Shown: in pieces, positions 34,351 through 43,470 of the stretch
How the letters are laid out: every line of letters starts with the position of its first letter
Numbering within the stretch: the first letter of the stretch is position 1
The notes under the pieces: model-generated
Database searches by the model: none
What the model saw: only the letters and a program-made list of their open reading frames with translations
What the model was told of the DNA's origin: nothing
Source of the DNA: CAVTWH01 sp963794685
Lineage (GTDB): Bacteria > Actinomycetota > Actinomycetes > Mycobacteriales > Micromonosporaceae
DNA length: 64,000 bases
Direction of reading: 5' to 3'
Assembly: GCA_963794685.1 (NCBI GenBank)
Contig: CAWCFK010000006.1
Coordinates: 1-64,000 of the forward strand
Translations under genes and position numbers: made by a program

Positions 34351-34491
34351 TCACACCACCATTCCGACGAACTTCACGGTGAACACTCGCGTGCAGGACC
34401 GGCACTCCCACGTTCCATGGGATTCGCCGTGTGGGCGGAGATCGGTCTCCCCGCAGTACGGGCAGTACTGAGGTGCGATCCGCTCACTCAT
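34351..34491 (-). CDS. 46-residue zinc-ribbon protein in the sulfate-reduction operon
   Basis: The small protein contains CPYCGETDLRPHG and WECRSCTRVFTVKF, two CxxC knuckles 17-18 residues apart, forming a rubredoxin-like zinc ribbon. Its ATG at 34491 overlaps the sir stop (ATGA), and its own stop is three bases before cysH, so it is cotranslated with both. Similar small proteins sit between sulfite reductase and cysH in other actinobacteria. The function is unknown; metal delivery, electron transfer or protein docking are guesses. Confidence 0.85.
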   Translation of the reverse strand: MSERIAPQYCPYCGETDLRPHGESHGTWECRSCTRVFTVKFVGMVV

Positions 34492-36164
34492 CGCAGCGCC
34501 GCCTCGTCGGCCCGGGTCACCCAGGTGGCGAAGCTCTCCCCGTCGGTACGCTCCGCTGCGTACCGGCGGGCCAACCGCTCGACGTAGTCGTTCAGGTCGA
34601 CCGCGGTGGTCTTGAGTCCGCGCAGCTTGCGACCGAAGTTCGCATGCTCGCCCTGAGCCATGGTCAACGCGCCACCCAGGTGCACCTGGAAGCCCTCGAC
34701 CATCTCGCCATCGGGGCCCGGGACCAGCTGCCCCTTGAGACCGATGTCGGCGACCTGGGTCCGGGCGCAGGCGTTCGGGCAGCCGTTGACGTTGACTGTG
34801 ATGTCCACGTCCAGCCCGCCCAGCCGGCGCTCCATCTCGCTGACCAGGTCGGCCGCCCGGGCCTTGGTCTCGACGATGGCCAGCTTGCAGTACTCGATGC
34901 CGGTGCAGGCCATGGTGGCCCGCCGCCAGGACGACGGGTTGGCCGCCAGACCGATCCCGTGCAGCGCGGTCACCAGGTCGTCGACCCGCTCCGGGGCGAT
35001 GTCCAGCACCAGCAGCTTCTGGTGCGCGGTCAACCGGACCCGCTCCGAGCCGTTGGCCTCGACGATGTCCGCGAGCTGGGCCAGCACGGTGCCGCTGACC
35101 CGGCCGGCGACCGGGGCTGCGCCCACGTAGAACCGGCCGTCGCGCTGCTTGTGCACGCCGACGTGGTCGTACGCGCGCTCGGGCAGCACCGGCGGCGGGC
35201 CGTCGAGCAGGGTGCGGTGCAGATACTCGGTCTCCAGGATCTCCCGGAACTTCGCGGGCCCCCAGTCGGCCATCAGGTACTTCAGCCGGGCCCGGCTGCG
35301 CAGCCGGCGGTAGCCGTAGTCGCGGAAGATGCTGATCACGCCCAGCCAGACGTCGGCGATCTCGTGCAGCGGTACCCACACGCCCAGCCGCTTGGCCAGC
35401 ATCGGGTTGGTGGACAGGCCGCCACCGACCCACAGGTCGAAGCCCGGCCCGTGCTCCGGGTGCACCACGCCGACCAGCGAGATGTCGTTCGCCTCGTAGG
35501 GCAGGTCGGGCAGCCAGCCGATCGAGGACTTGAACTTGCGGGGCAGGTTCGACAGCGACGGGTCACCGACGTAGCGCTCGACGATCTCCCGGATCGCCGG
35601 GGTCGCGTCGACCAGCTCCTCCTCGGCAATGCCCGCCACCGGACTGCCCAGCACCACCCGGGGCGAGTCGCCGCAGGCTTCGGTGGTGGACAGGCCGACC
35701 GCCTCCAGCTCCCGCCAGATGGTCGGCACGTTCTCGATCTCGATCCAGTGCAGCTGGATGTTCTGCCGGTCGGTGATGTCCGCGGTGTCCCGGCCGAAGC
35801 GCTGTGAGATGCTCGCGATGGTGCGCAACTGGGTCAGGTCGAGCTGGCCGCCGTCGATGCGGACCCGGAGCATGAAGTACGAGTCGTCGAGCTCCTCCGG
35901 CTCCAGGACGGCGGTGCGCCCGCCGTCGATGCCGGGGCGGCGCTGGGTGTAGAGGCCGTACCAGCGCAGCCGACCACGCAGGTCGGCCGGGTCGATGGAG
36001 GCGAAGCCGCGGTGCGCGTAGATGTTCTCCACCCGGGCCCGGACGTTGAGCGGATTGTCGTCCTTCTTGCTCCGCTCGTTGGGGTTGAGCGGTTCCCGGT
36101 GCCCGAGCGCCCACTGCCCTTCGCCGCGCGGGCGGCGGGCCGGTGCGGGTGGGGTAACCGTCAT
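34488..36164 (-). CDS. sir: Ferredoxin-dependent sulfite (nitrite/sulfite) reductase
   Basis: The enzyme reduces sulfite to sulfide using siroheme and a [4Fe-4S] cluster. The 558-residue protein has two repeats with RFGRDTADITDRQNIQLHW, and the cluster ligands ACTGIEYCKLAI and NVNGCPNACARTQ. These match actinobacterial SirA, which is ferredoxin-dependent. It heads the operon sir-zinc ribbon-cysH-chelatase. A leader peptide lies 112 bases upstream, pointing to control by translation of the leader. Confidence 0.95.
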   Translation of the reverse strand: MTVTPPAPARRPRGEGQWALGHREPLNPNERSKKDDNPLNVRARVENIYAHRGFASIDPADLRGRLRWYGLYTQRRPGIDGGRTAVLEPEELDDSYFMLRVRIDGGQLDLTQLRTIASISQRFGRDTADITDRQNIQLHWIEIENVPTIWRELEAVGLSTTEACGDSPRVVLGSPVAGIAEEELVDATPAIREIVERYVGDPSLSNLPRKFKSSIGWLPDLPYEANDISLVGVVHPEHGPGFDLWVGGGLSTNPMLAKRLGVWVPLHEIADVWLGVISIFRDYGYRRLRSRARLKYLMADWGPAKFREILETEYLHRTLLDGPPPVLPERAYDHVGVHKQRDGRFYVGAAPVAGRVSGTVLAQLADIVEANGSERVRLTAHQKLLVLDIAPERVDDLVTALHGIGLAANPSSWRRATMACTGIEYCKLAIVETKARAADLVSEMERRLGGLDVDITVNVNGCPNACARTQVADIGLKGQLVPGPDGEMVEGFQVHLGGALTMAQGEHANFGRKLRGLKTTAVDLNDYVERLARRYAAERTDGESFATWVTRADEAALR

Positions 36165-36276
36165 TGCTGGCGTCCTTCGATCGTGGGCGCAGCAGCACGC
36201 ACCCGCCTTGAGCGGGGCAGACCGAGGGTGATTCGGCCTGATGCCTTATGCGCCCGTTAACAATGGGGCGGTAGCG

Positions 36277-36360
36277 TCAGGCCGGACAGATCGCGCTGCG
36301 CACGCGGCCGTAGTCCACGTGGCGACGGGCCACGAAACGGCGCTGTACGGCGGATGTCAC
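36277..36360 (-). CDS. 27-residue leader peptide of the sulfate-reduction operon
   Basis: The frame starts at GTG 36360 and ends at TGA 36279-36277. It contains RRHVDYGRVRSAIC near its end, the signature RRHVDxxRVxSxxC of the actinobacterial 'putative leader peptide' family found upstream of sulfur genes. The Cys is the third residue from the end. In this family, ribosome stalling at a Cys codon when cysteine is scarce is thought to control downstream expression. The ribosome site is poor (GGAG one base before GTG), so the exact start is less sure than the coding frame. Confidence 0.75.
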   Translation of the reverse strand: MTSAVQRRFVARRHVDYGRVRSAICPA

Positions 36361-36529
36361 GCTCCATAGCCTGCCACACCACTCATCGACGTACCAGGGT
36401 GTCGGTCACCACTCCCACCTCGTGGGAAGCCGGCCGGCCGTGCCCGTCAATCGTTACGTGAGTGTGTACGCAGTTTGGCGTTCGCTGATTCTGCCCGTGC
36501 CGCGCACCCGGCAGCCCTACCGTGAACCC

Positions 36530-38035
36530 ATGGCCGAGGCCACCCTGGTGCAGCCGGCCGCACCGCACGCTGCGCCTGTCGCGCCTACCCGGACCCGCTG
36601 GTCAACCCGGCTGCTGCGGCTGTACTGGGCGGCCCCGGCGCTGCTGATGGCGGTCCTCGGCTGCTGGCGGATCCGCCGGCCGGCGCTGTGGGCCGACGAG
36701 CTGGCGACCTGGGGCGCCGTCCGGCTGAGCTGGGCGCAGCTGTGGCGACTGCTCGGCACGGTGGACGCCACCCTCGCCCCCTACTACCTCGGTCTCAAGG
36801 TGTGGACAGCGGTGGCCGGGACGGGCACCGCGGCGCTGCGCGCCCCCTCGGTGCTCGCGATGAGCGCCGCCGCTGGGCTGGTGGCGGTCCTGGCTGCCCG
36901 GCTCGCCTCCAACGCGCAGCGCGCGCCGGTCGCCGGCCTGATCGCCGGAGTGATCTTCGCGCTGACCCCGGCCGCCTCCCGGTACGCGCAGGAGGCCCGG
37001 CCGTACGCCTTCGTGATCCTGTTCGCGACCCTGGCCACGCTGGCCCTGCTCCGGCTGCTCGAGGCGCCCGGGCCGGGCCGGGCGGCCGGGTACGCGCTGT
37101 GCGTGCTGCTGGTCGGCGCCGCGCACCTGGTCGCCGTGCTGCTGGTCAGCGCGCACGCGGTGGCGGTGCTGCGCACCCGTCGACGGCGGGCATTGATCGC
37201 GTGGTCGGTCGGGTGCGTGGCCGGGCTGCTGGCGCTGCTCCCACTGGCGTTGGCCGGCGCCGGCCAACGCGACCAGGTGACCTGGATCCCGCGGGCGACC
37301 TGGGTGGCGCTGGCGAGTACCCCGGAAACGATCTTCGGGGCCGGCGCGGTGGGCGGGGCGCTGGTGCTGCTGGCCACGCTCGCCGCCAACCGCCGCCCGG
37401 CCACCGTGCTGCTGGCGGCCTGGGCACTGCTGCCGGCGCTGGCGCTGTTCGTGCTCGCCCAGGTCGCCGACCTGTACTGGCCCAGGTACCTGCTGTTCAC
37501 CCTGCCGGCCTGGGTGGTGCTCGCGGCGCGGGCGCTGACCGAGGGCGACCGGCCGGCGCACCGCTGGCGGGTGGTCGCGGTACTCGGCGTCATCGCGGTG
37601 CTCGCCGCCCCGGCGCAGGCGGCCATCCGCCGCCCGGCCGGGCACCTGCACGCCACCGCGGCGGCCGGCGGCATCATCACCGCCAACGCCCGCCCCGGCG
37701 ACGCCTTCGCGGTCGCCCTGGACGAGGCCCCGGAGCCGTGGGAGGCGCGCGACATCGTGGCCCGGTACGTGCCGGCCGACCGCCGACCGACCGACGTCTT
37801 CGCCACCAGCCCACAGCGCACCGACGGTCGGCTGCTCGCCACCGAGTGCGCCGACCTGGCCGGCTGCCTGGACCGGACGGACCCGGCACGGATCTGGGTG
37901 ATCCGCTTCGAGGCCAAACCGGACCCGCTGCGCGACATCGGCCCCGCCAAGGAAACGCTGCTGCGCGACCGCTACACGGTGGAGAAGGTCTGGCTGCTGC
38001 GCGGCCTCACAGTCGCCCTGCTGGTCCGCAGCTGA
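36530..38035 (+). CDS. Multi-pass glycosyltransferase (GT39/mannosyltransferase-like)
   Basis: The 501-residue protein has about nine to eleven membrane helices. The first external loop is ALWADELATWGAVRL, with the acidic residues expected in GT-C enzymes, then TLAPYYLGLKVW and RYAQEARPYAFVILFA. These are typical of the ArnT/PMT-like group that uses polyprenyl-phosphate sugars. A soluble C-terminal part of about 140 residues follows. Acceptor and sugar are unknown. It is divergent from the sulfate-reduction operon; ATG 36530 was chosen as the start of the gene-like sequence. Confidence 0.85.
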   Translation: MAEATLVQPAAPHAAPVAPTRTRWSTRLLRLYWAAPALLMAVLGCWRIRRPALWADELATWGAVRLSWAQLWRLLGTVDATLAPYYLGLKVWTAVAGTGTAALRAPSVLAMSAAAGLVAVLAARLASNAQRAPVAGLIAGVIFALTPAASRYAQEARPYAFVILFATLATLALLRLLEAPGPGRAAGYALCVLLVGAAHLVAVLLVSAHAVAVLRTRRRRALIAWSVGCVAGLLALLPLALAGAGQRDQVTWIPRATWVALASTPETIFGAGAVGGALVLLATLAANRRPATVLLAAWALLPALALFVLAQVADLYWPRYLLFTLPAWVVLAARALTEGDRPAHRWRVVAVLGVIAVLAAPAQAAIRRPAGHLHATAAAGGIITANARPGDAFAVALDEAPEPWEARDIVARYVPADRRPTDVFATSPQRTDGRLLATECADLAGCLDRTDPARIWVIRFEAKPDPLRDIGPAKETLLRDRYTVEKVWLLRGLTVALLVRS

Positions 38036-38091
38036 CGCCTGCCCGGCCCGCCCGCCGCACCTGACTCCGCCGTTGCTGATCTAGCGGCCGG

Positions 38092-39357
38092 TCAGGAGCG
38101 GACGACTATGTCGTCGGGGGGTGGTGGTTCGGGTAGGCCTGCGCGGTGCGCGAGCAGGTGCCGGATGCCGGTGTTGAGGACCGCCACGGTCGGGACCGCC
38201 ACCAGCGCGCCGATGATGCCGGCGAGCACCGAGCCGGTGGCGATCGCGGTGATCACGGCGAGTGGGTGGATGGCCACCGCCCGGCCCATGATCACCGGCT
38301 GCAGGACGTGCCCCTCCAACTGCTGCACCCCGATCACCAGGATCAGCACCGCGATCGCCCAGCCCGGCCCCTTGGTCACCAGCGCCACCAGGACCGCCAC
38401 CGTGCCGGACAGGGTGGCGCCGATGATCGGGATGAACGCGCCCAGGAAGACCAGCGTGGCCAACGGGAACGCCAGGTCGATCCGCATGATCGCCAGGCCG
38501 ATGCCGATGCCGAGCGCGTCGATGAAGGCGACCAGCACGGTGGCCCGCACGTAGGCGGTGAGGCTGCGCCAGGCCTGCTCGCCCGCGTTCGCCATCGGCT
38601 CGCGGGCTTGGCGGGGCAGCAGGCTGACGAAGAAGTACCAGATCCGCCGGCCGTCGCGGAGGAAGAAGAAGGTCGAGAAGATCACCAGGAAGAACGAGAA
38701 CAGCACGGCGATCACGGTGGTGGCCGTGGTCAGCGCGCCCGAGGTGACCGTGGACTGGTGGGTCTTGACCCATTCGGTCAGCGTGTCCAGGGACGAGTTG
38801 AGCTGCTTGTCGGACAGGTGCAACGGGCCGCGCTGGAGCCAGTGCTGGATTTTGCCTACGCCGTCCTTCGACTTGTCCGCAAGATCCGAGGCCTCGTTGA
38901 CGAACTGGTTGACGATCAGCGTCATCACCCCCGCGATGATCGCCAACCCGCCGACCATCACCACTGCCACCGCCAGCGACCGGTTGAAGTGCAGCACCCG
39001 GGTCAGCCAGGACACCGCCGGCAGGAACAGGGCGGTGAGCAGGAGCGCGATCAGGATCGGGACGACCACCTCGTGCAGCTTGCCCAGCGTCCACAGCACC
39101 GCCGCCGCACCCAGCAGGATCGCCAGCACCCGCCAGGCCCAGGCAGCGGCCACCCGCACCGGCCGGGGCACCTGGGTGTCGTCCCGGGAGCTGGTAGGGA
39201 GCTGGGCGGTAATGACCGGCTCCGGCGCGGGCGGCTCCGGGTCGGGTCCGAGCAGGTCGGACAGCGACGGCTCGTCGTCGTCCGGGGCGGCGTCCGGCCG
39301 GCGGCCCGCCGCTGCCGCCGCGCGTACCCGCTGCGTTATTCGAGACAGCCGTCCCAC
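38092..39357 (-). CDS. AI-2E family transporter
   Basis: The 421-residue protein has the AI-2E/PerM fold: paired N-terminal helices (AAWAWRVLAILLGAAAVLWTL; VPILIALLLTALFLPAVSWL), a periplasmic helical stretch, then FLRDGRRIWYFFVSLLP, the family block ATLVFLGAFIPIIGATLSG, and VQQLEGHVLQPVIMGRAV. Family members export small molecules or ions; the original autoinducer-2 link applies to few. An acidic Pro-rich N-terminal tail of about 65 residues is cytosolic. GTG 39357 sits behind GGTGGGGG. Confidence 0.9.
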   Translation of the reverse strand: MGRLSRITQRVRAAAAAGRRPDAAPDDDEPSLSDLLGPDPEPPAPEPVITAQLPTSSRDDTQVPRPVRVAAAWAWRVLAILLGAAAVLWTLGKLHEVVVPILIALLLTALFLPAVSWLTRVLHFNRSLAVAVVMVGGLAIIAGVMTLIVNQFVNEASDLADKSKDGVGKIQHWLQRGPLHLSDKQLNSSLDTLTEWVKTHQSTVTSGALTTATTVIAVLFSFFLVIFSTFFFLRDGRRIWYFFVSLLPRQAREPMANAGEQAWRSLTAYVRATVLVAFIDALGIGIGLAIMRIDLAFPLATLVFLGAFIPIIGATLSGTVAVLVALVTKGPGWAIAVLILVIGVQQLEGHVLQPVIMGRAVAIHPLAVITAIATGSVLAGIIGALVAVPTVAVLNTGIRHLLAHRAGLPEPPPPDDIVVRS

Positions 39358-39462
39358 GCCACACCCCCACCACCCGCCGTTGTGACACCACCGTACCCAC
39401 CTGACGCAGTCCTTACCCCTACCCGTGCGGCGTTGGCCGTGCTCCGGCTGTACGTTTCTCCG

Positions 39463-39798
39463 GTGAGCACCACCGACACCGAGTCCGGTCTGCCGATCCG
39501 ACTGCTGCACGACCGGGTGCTGGTCAAGATGGACGGTCGCGAGGGCGAGCGCCGCAGCAGCGCCGGCATCGTCATCCCGGCCACCGCCTCGATGGGGCGG
39601 CGGCTGTCCTGGGCCACCGCGGTCGGCGTCGGCCCGCACGTGCGCGCCGTCTCGGTCGGCGACCGGGTGCTGTTCGACCCGGACGAGCGCTCCGAGGTGG
39701 AGTTGCAGGGCCGCGACTACGTGCTGCTCCGCGAGCGCGACGTGCACGCGGTAGCCGCCAACCGGGTCGAACCGGACGCCACCGGCCTGTACCTCTGA
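39463..39798 (+). CDS. GroES-like co-chaperone family protein
   Basis: The 111-residue protein has the chaperonin-10 fold: IRLLHDRVLVKMDGREGERRSSAGIVIP, then VGVGPHVRAVSVGDRVLFDPD and YVLLRERDVHAV. The mobile-loop region (RRSSAGIVIPATASM) is present but lacks the usual IVLP hydrophobic tripeptide in standard form. No groEL is adjacent, and this is probably a stand-alone paralogue, not the main GroES. It starts at GTG 39463 and is divergent from the AI-2E gene. Confidence 0.85.
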   Translation: MSTTDTESGLPIRLLHDRVLVKMDGREGERRSSAGIVIPATASMGRRLSWATAVGVGPHVRAVSVGDRVLFDPDERSEVELQGRDYVLLRERDVHAVAANRVEPDATGLYL

Positions 39799-39824
39799 CC
39801 CACGTCCCGCTTGAGCGCCGCCGG

Positions 39825-41330
39825 TCAGCGCCAGCGGGGGACCGGGGTGCCGGCGACGATCACCGGCACCGGCACCACCGGGTGCACGGGTTCCGCCACC
39901 GGCCGGACCTGACCGTCCGGGAAGGTGACGTGGTAGCGGGCGCCGTCCCAGCGGGCCATCGGGGTACCGGCGTCGCGGCCGGCGAACACCGCCCGGTACC
40001 CGGCGAGCTGGTCGAGTAGCCGGCGCTCCTCCTGTGCTGACCGGGCCAGCGCGGTGGGATCGGTGTCCAGCCCGCGCACCAGCCCGTCACGTAGCAGCGC
40101 CAACTGGGTCGCGGCGAACTGGTACCCGCGCATCGCGGCCGCCCCGTGCTCGCCGGCCACCCGGCGCGCCCACAGCCGGGCCGACTGCCGCCGGCCGAGG
40201 GTGGACAGCGCCGCCAACTCGGGCGGGGAGATCCAACCGGCCCGCACGTAGGGCACCAGCATCCGCTGGGTGAGCCCGCCTTCCCAGGAGCGCAGCCAGA
40301 GCGCCAGGCCGACGGCGCCCAGGAAGATCGGCACCATCACCGAGAAGTACCCGTAGAGCAGCACCACCTGCGCCTTCTGCGCGAGCACGGTCATCCCGTT
40401 CCAGGAGCCGTGCAGGGTCATCGCGGTGAGCCAGCCGAGCACCGGCGCGGCAAAGCGCAGCCACGTCCGGTTGGTACGGGCGGCTATCCCCAGCCCGATG
40501 CCGGTCATCGTGGTGAACAGCGGGTGCGCGAAGCCGGAGAGCAGTACCCGCAGGAAGAACACCAGCACCAGGTCGCGGGCGCCGCCCGCGGTACCGCCGT
40601 GCTGCGCCCCCTCGGCGTAGCCCTTGCCGCCCAGGTAGAGGATGTTTTCCACCATGGCGAAGCCGGTGGCTGAGAGTCCGCAGTAGACGATGCCGTCGAC
40701 CACCCCGGAGAACGCCTTGCGCCGGGTGACCAGCAGCAGGATCAGCGGTCCGAGCGCCTTGAGCGTCTCCTCGGTGATCGGGGCGGTGACCACCGCGACC
40801 CAGTTGTCCGACCAGCCCTGGGCTGCGAAGAGGTCGGAGAGCTGGGTGTTGACGAACAGCGCGCCGAGGGTGGCGATGCAGGAGCCCCAGCCGAGCATCA
40901 ACACCAGATAGCGGATCGGCGACGGCTCGTAGCGGTCCAGCCAGACGAAGCAGCCGACCAGGACCGGGACCGGGACGATGGCCGCCACGATGCCGATGAT
41001 CAACGCGGTCAGCCCGATGTGGTACCCGACGTAGACCAGCAGGCCGATCAGGCAGGCGGCGAAGACCAGGGGGATGACGACCAGCCAGACGATCCGCTTC
41101 CAGTCGAACCGGCGCGGCGGCGGCGGACCGGCCACCGGGCTGCCGGTCGGCGTGCCGAACCCGGGCATCGGCGCGGGCGCGTACCCGAGGCTGGCCAGGG
41201 TCTGCTCGGTGGCGGCCCGGTCGGCGCCGGCCCCGATCGGCGGAAAGTGCACCGGCCCCGGGTACTGCTGCGCCCCGGGCACCGGCCCGCCGCCGGGCGG
41301 TGGCGGGTACGGGGACGGCTGCTGCGTCAT
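39825..41330 (-). CDS. PrsW-family intramembrane metalloprotease
   Basis: The 501-residue protein has a Pro/Gly-rich cytosolic N-terminus (residues 1-70) and about eight membrane helices. The PrsW motifs are present: ITEETLKALGPL with the Glu-Glu pair, GFAMVENILYLGG, and SGFAHPLFTTMTGIGLG with the metal-binding His, plus LHGSWNGMTV. PrsW proteases cleave anti-sigma factors in Bacillus; substrates in actinobacteria are unknown. A soluble helical C-terminal region of about 150 residues follows. Confidence 0.92.
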   Translation of the reverse strand: MTQQPSPYPPPPGGGPVPGAQQYPGPVHFPPIGAGADRAATEQTLASLGYAPAPMPGFGTPTGSPVAGPPPPRRFDWKRIVWLVVIPLVFAACLIGLLVYVGYHIGLTALIIGIVAAIVPVPVLVGCFVWLDRYEPSPIRYLVLMLGWGSCIATLGALFVNTQLSDLFAAQGWSDNWVAVVTAPITEETLKALGPLILLLVTRRKAFSGVVDGIVYCGLSATGFAMVENILYLGGKGYAEGAQHGGTAGGARDLVLVFFLRVLLSGFAHPLFTTMTGIGLGIAARTNRTWLRFAAPVLGWLTAMTLHGSWNGMTVLAQKAQVVLLYGYFSVMVPIFLGAVGLALWLRSWEGGLTQRMLVPYVRAGWISPPELAALSTLGRRQSARLWARRVAGEHGAAAMRGYQFAATQLALLRDGLVRGLDTDPTALARSAQEERRLLDQLAGYRAVFAGRDAGTPMARWDGARYHVTFPDGQVRPVAEPVHPVVPVPVIVAGTPVPRWR

Positions 41331-41359
41331 GCGGCACAGCGTACGACGCCGCGGCCGGC

Positions 41360-42481
41360 TCAGTTCCTGCGCGCGGCAGCCCGGCGGATCAGGCGCTCGG
41401 CCTGCTTGCGCTCGTACCCGCAGGCGAGCAGCAGGTCGGTGCCGATGGCGCGTACCTGGGCGACCAGCACGCTGCCGTGGAAGCCGACCCCCGAGCGGTA
41501 CGCGATGCCGGCCAGCACCACCGCCGCCGTGGTCAACTCGGGTGAGTGCGACGGCTGCCGGCCGCCGGCCAGCTCCGTCTCCAGCTGCCGGATCGCCTCG
41601 GCCAGCACCCGGATGGACGCGACCAGCTCAACCGGCTCGTCCTCGCCGTCGCGGATCAGCGTGACCGACCGCCGCAGCAGCACCTTGGCGTTCTGCACCG
41701 CCTGCTCAAGGTGCGGGGCAGCCTCGATGTAGCGGGCCAGCGGGGCCTTGGTGTGCCAGCGCACCGGGGCCAGCTTGGACGTCTCCACCGACTCTTCCAG
41801 CTGGTCGTGGAAGTGCTCCAGGGTGGCGCCGCTGCCGTCGAGTTCGGCCTGCACCGCACCGGCGGCCTCCGCGTCCTCGGCGGCGATCGCCGCGGCGACC
41901 CGGGTCAGCGCGTCGGCCAGCCCGTTGACCAGCGGACGGGTTGCCCGACGGGTCCGGGTCAGCGGGTTGACCTGCAACAACAGCACCATCACCAGCAGCC
42001 CCGTGACACCGCCGATGAGGGCGTCGACGAACCGGCTGTAGTAGAGGCCGCCGGTCTGGGTGGGCAGGGTGACCACCAGCACCGCCGAGGAGGCGGCCTG
42101 GGCGATCAGCGTCGGGCTGCCGCCGAGGAACGCGGCGACCAGGATGGCCGCCGCGACCACCAGCGAGATCTGGATGAAGCCGGTGCCGATGACGTAGACC
42201 ACGGCGTCCCCGAGCAGGATGCCGGTAGCCACTCCGACCAGCAGTTCGACGCCCCGACGCAGCTTCTGCCCGACCGAGGAGTTGAGCACGATCACGGCGG
42301 CGATCGGCGCGAAGAACGGGCGCGGCCGGTCCAGCAGCTCGTGCGCGATGAACCAGGCCAGTCCGGCGGAGACGCCGGCCTGCAGGGCGAGCAGCAGCAT
42401 GCCGCGGGCCCGCCGGACCCGGCGGAACATGCTCTCCTTGCCCCGGTTGCCCAGGTCGGTGATGGTGGCCGGCGTGACCAT
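41360..42481 (-). CDS. FUSC/aromatic-acid-exporter family membrane protein
   Basis: The 373-residue protein has six N-terminal membrane helices in three pairs (LLLALQAGVSAGLAWFIAHEL, FFAPIAAVIVLNSSVGQK with the RPFFAPIAAVI signature, LLVGVATGILLGDAVVYVIG). A cytosolic helical domain (TLEHFHDQLEESVETSK) follows. This matches the half-size FUSC/ArAE family of putative efflux proteins. Its ATG is 42481, and it lies 29 bases upstream of the PrsW gene, so they could be cotranscribed. Confidence 0.88.
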   Translation of the reverse strand: MVTPATITDLGNRGKESMFRRVRRARGMLLLALQAGVSAGLAWFIAHELLDRPRPFFAPIAAVIVLNSSVGQKLRRGVELLVGVATGILLGDAVVYVIGTGFIQISLVVAAAILVAAFLGGSPTLIAQAASSAVLVVTLPTQTGGLYYSRFVDALIGGVTGLLVMVLLLQVNPLTRTRRATRPLVNGLADALTRVAAAIAAEDAEAAGAVQAELDGSGATLEHFHDQLEESVETSKLAPVRWHTKAPLARYIEAAPHLEQAVQNAKVLLRRSVTLIRDGEDEPVELVASIRVLAEAIRQLETELAGGRQPSHSPELTTAAVVLAGIAYRSGVGFHGSVLVAQVRAIGTDLLLACGYERKQAERLIRRAAARRN

Positions 42482-42546
42482 GCTCCGAGACTAGGGGCCC
42501 ACCCGCCGGCCCCAGCGGCAATCGGCTGACCTGCAAACCCCCGGGG

Positions 42547-43470
42547 TCAGTCGGCCGCCGGGCAGGCCGGCGGGTCGGGGTCGAGCAGGGCCGCGAACAG
42601 GTCGCCGTGCCGGGCCACCCGGTCCAGGAGCCGATCGGCGGGTACCGGCGCCAGCCCGCCGGCCGCCACCTCGTCCCAGGTCAGCGGCGCGGAGACGGTG
42701 GGCTGCGGCTGGGCGCGCAGCGAGTACGGGGCGACGGTGGTCTTCGCGGCGCTGTTCTGGCTCCAGTCGATGAACACCTTGCGCGGCCGCAGCTGCTTGG
42801 CCATCCGGGCGGTGATCAGCTTCGGGTGCTCGCGGGCCAGCTCCTCGGCGACCGCCTTGGCGTACCCGGAGACCTGCTCGGCGCTGCGCGAGCCGTCCAG
42901 CGCGCACATCAGCTGCATGCCCTTGCGCCCGGAGGTCTTCGGCAGCGCGGCCAGCCCGTCGACGGCCAGCCGGTCCCGCAGCAGCACGGCGACCTGCGCG
43001 CACTCGGCCAGCCCGGCCGGCGCGCCCGGGTCCAGGTCGAGGACCAGCCGGTCGGGGTAGGCGTGCTGGTTGTCGCCGGAGCCGATCCGCCACTGCGGTA
43101 CGTGCAGCTCCAGCGCGGCCAGGTTGGCCAGCCAGACCAGGGTGGGCAGGTCGTCGGCGACGACGAAGTCGAGCTCCTCGCGCTTCATGGTGGAGCCGGG
43201 TACCGGCAGCCGGGCCAGCCGTACCCAGGACGGGGCGCCCTGCGGGGCGTTCTTCTCGAAGAAGCTGTTGGCGTTGACGCCGTTGGGGTACCGGATCCGG
43301 GTGAGCGGCCGGCCGGTCAGGTGTGGCAGCAGGACAGGGGCCACCCGGGTGTAGTAGTCGATCACTTCGCCCTTGGTGAAGCCGGTCGCCGGGTAGAGCA
43401 CCTTGCCCAGGTTGGACAGCTCCAGCTGGACCCCGTCGACCTGTACCCGGATGCGCTGCGGCTCAGCCAT
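42547..43470 (-). CDS. ligD: LigD-type polymerase/primase domain protein
   Basis: This 307-residue protein is the stand-alone polymerase domain of bacterial NHEJ ligase D, which fills gaps at double-strand breaks. It shows LSNLGKVLYPATGFTKGEVIDYY, SFFEKNAPQGAPSWV, the catalytic acidic pair in LVLDLDPG, KTSGRKGMQLM and the late FIDWSQNSAAKTTVAPYSLR. The gene overlaps the preceding ligase gene by eight bases. In this operon, polymerase and ligase are separate proteins, as in many actinobacteria, and ku is divergent. Confidence 0.93.
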   Translation of the reverse strand: MAEPQRIRVQVDGVQLELSNLGKVLYPATGFTKGEVIDYYTRVAPVLLPHLTGRPLTRIRYPNGVNANSFFEKNAPQGAPSWVRLARLPVPGSTMKREELDFVVADDLPTLVWLANLAALELHVPQWRIGSGDNQHAYPDRLVLDLDPGAPAGLAECAQVAVLLRDRLAVDGLAALPKTSGRKGMQLMCALDGSRSAEQVSGYAKAVAEELAREHPKLITARMAKQLRPRKVFIDWSQNSAAKTTVAPYSLRAQPQPTVSAPLTWDEVAAGGLAPVPADRLLDRVARHGDLFAALLDPDPPACPAAD

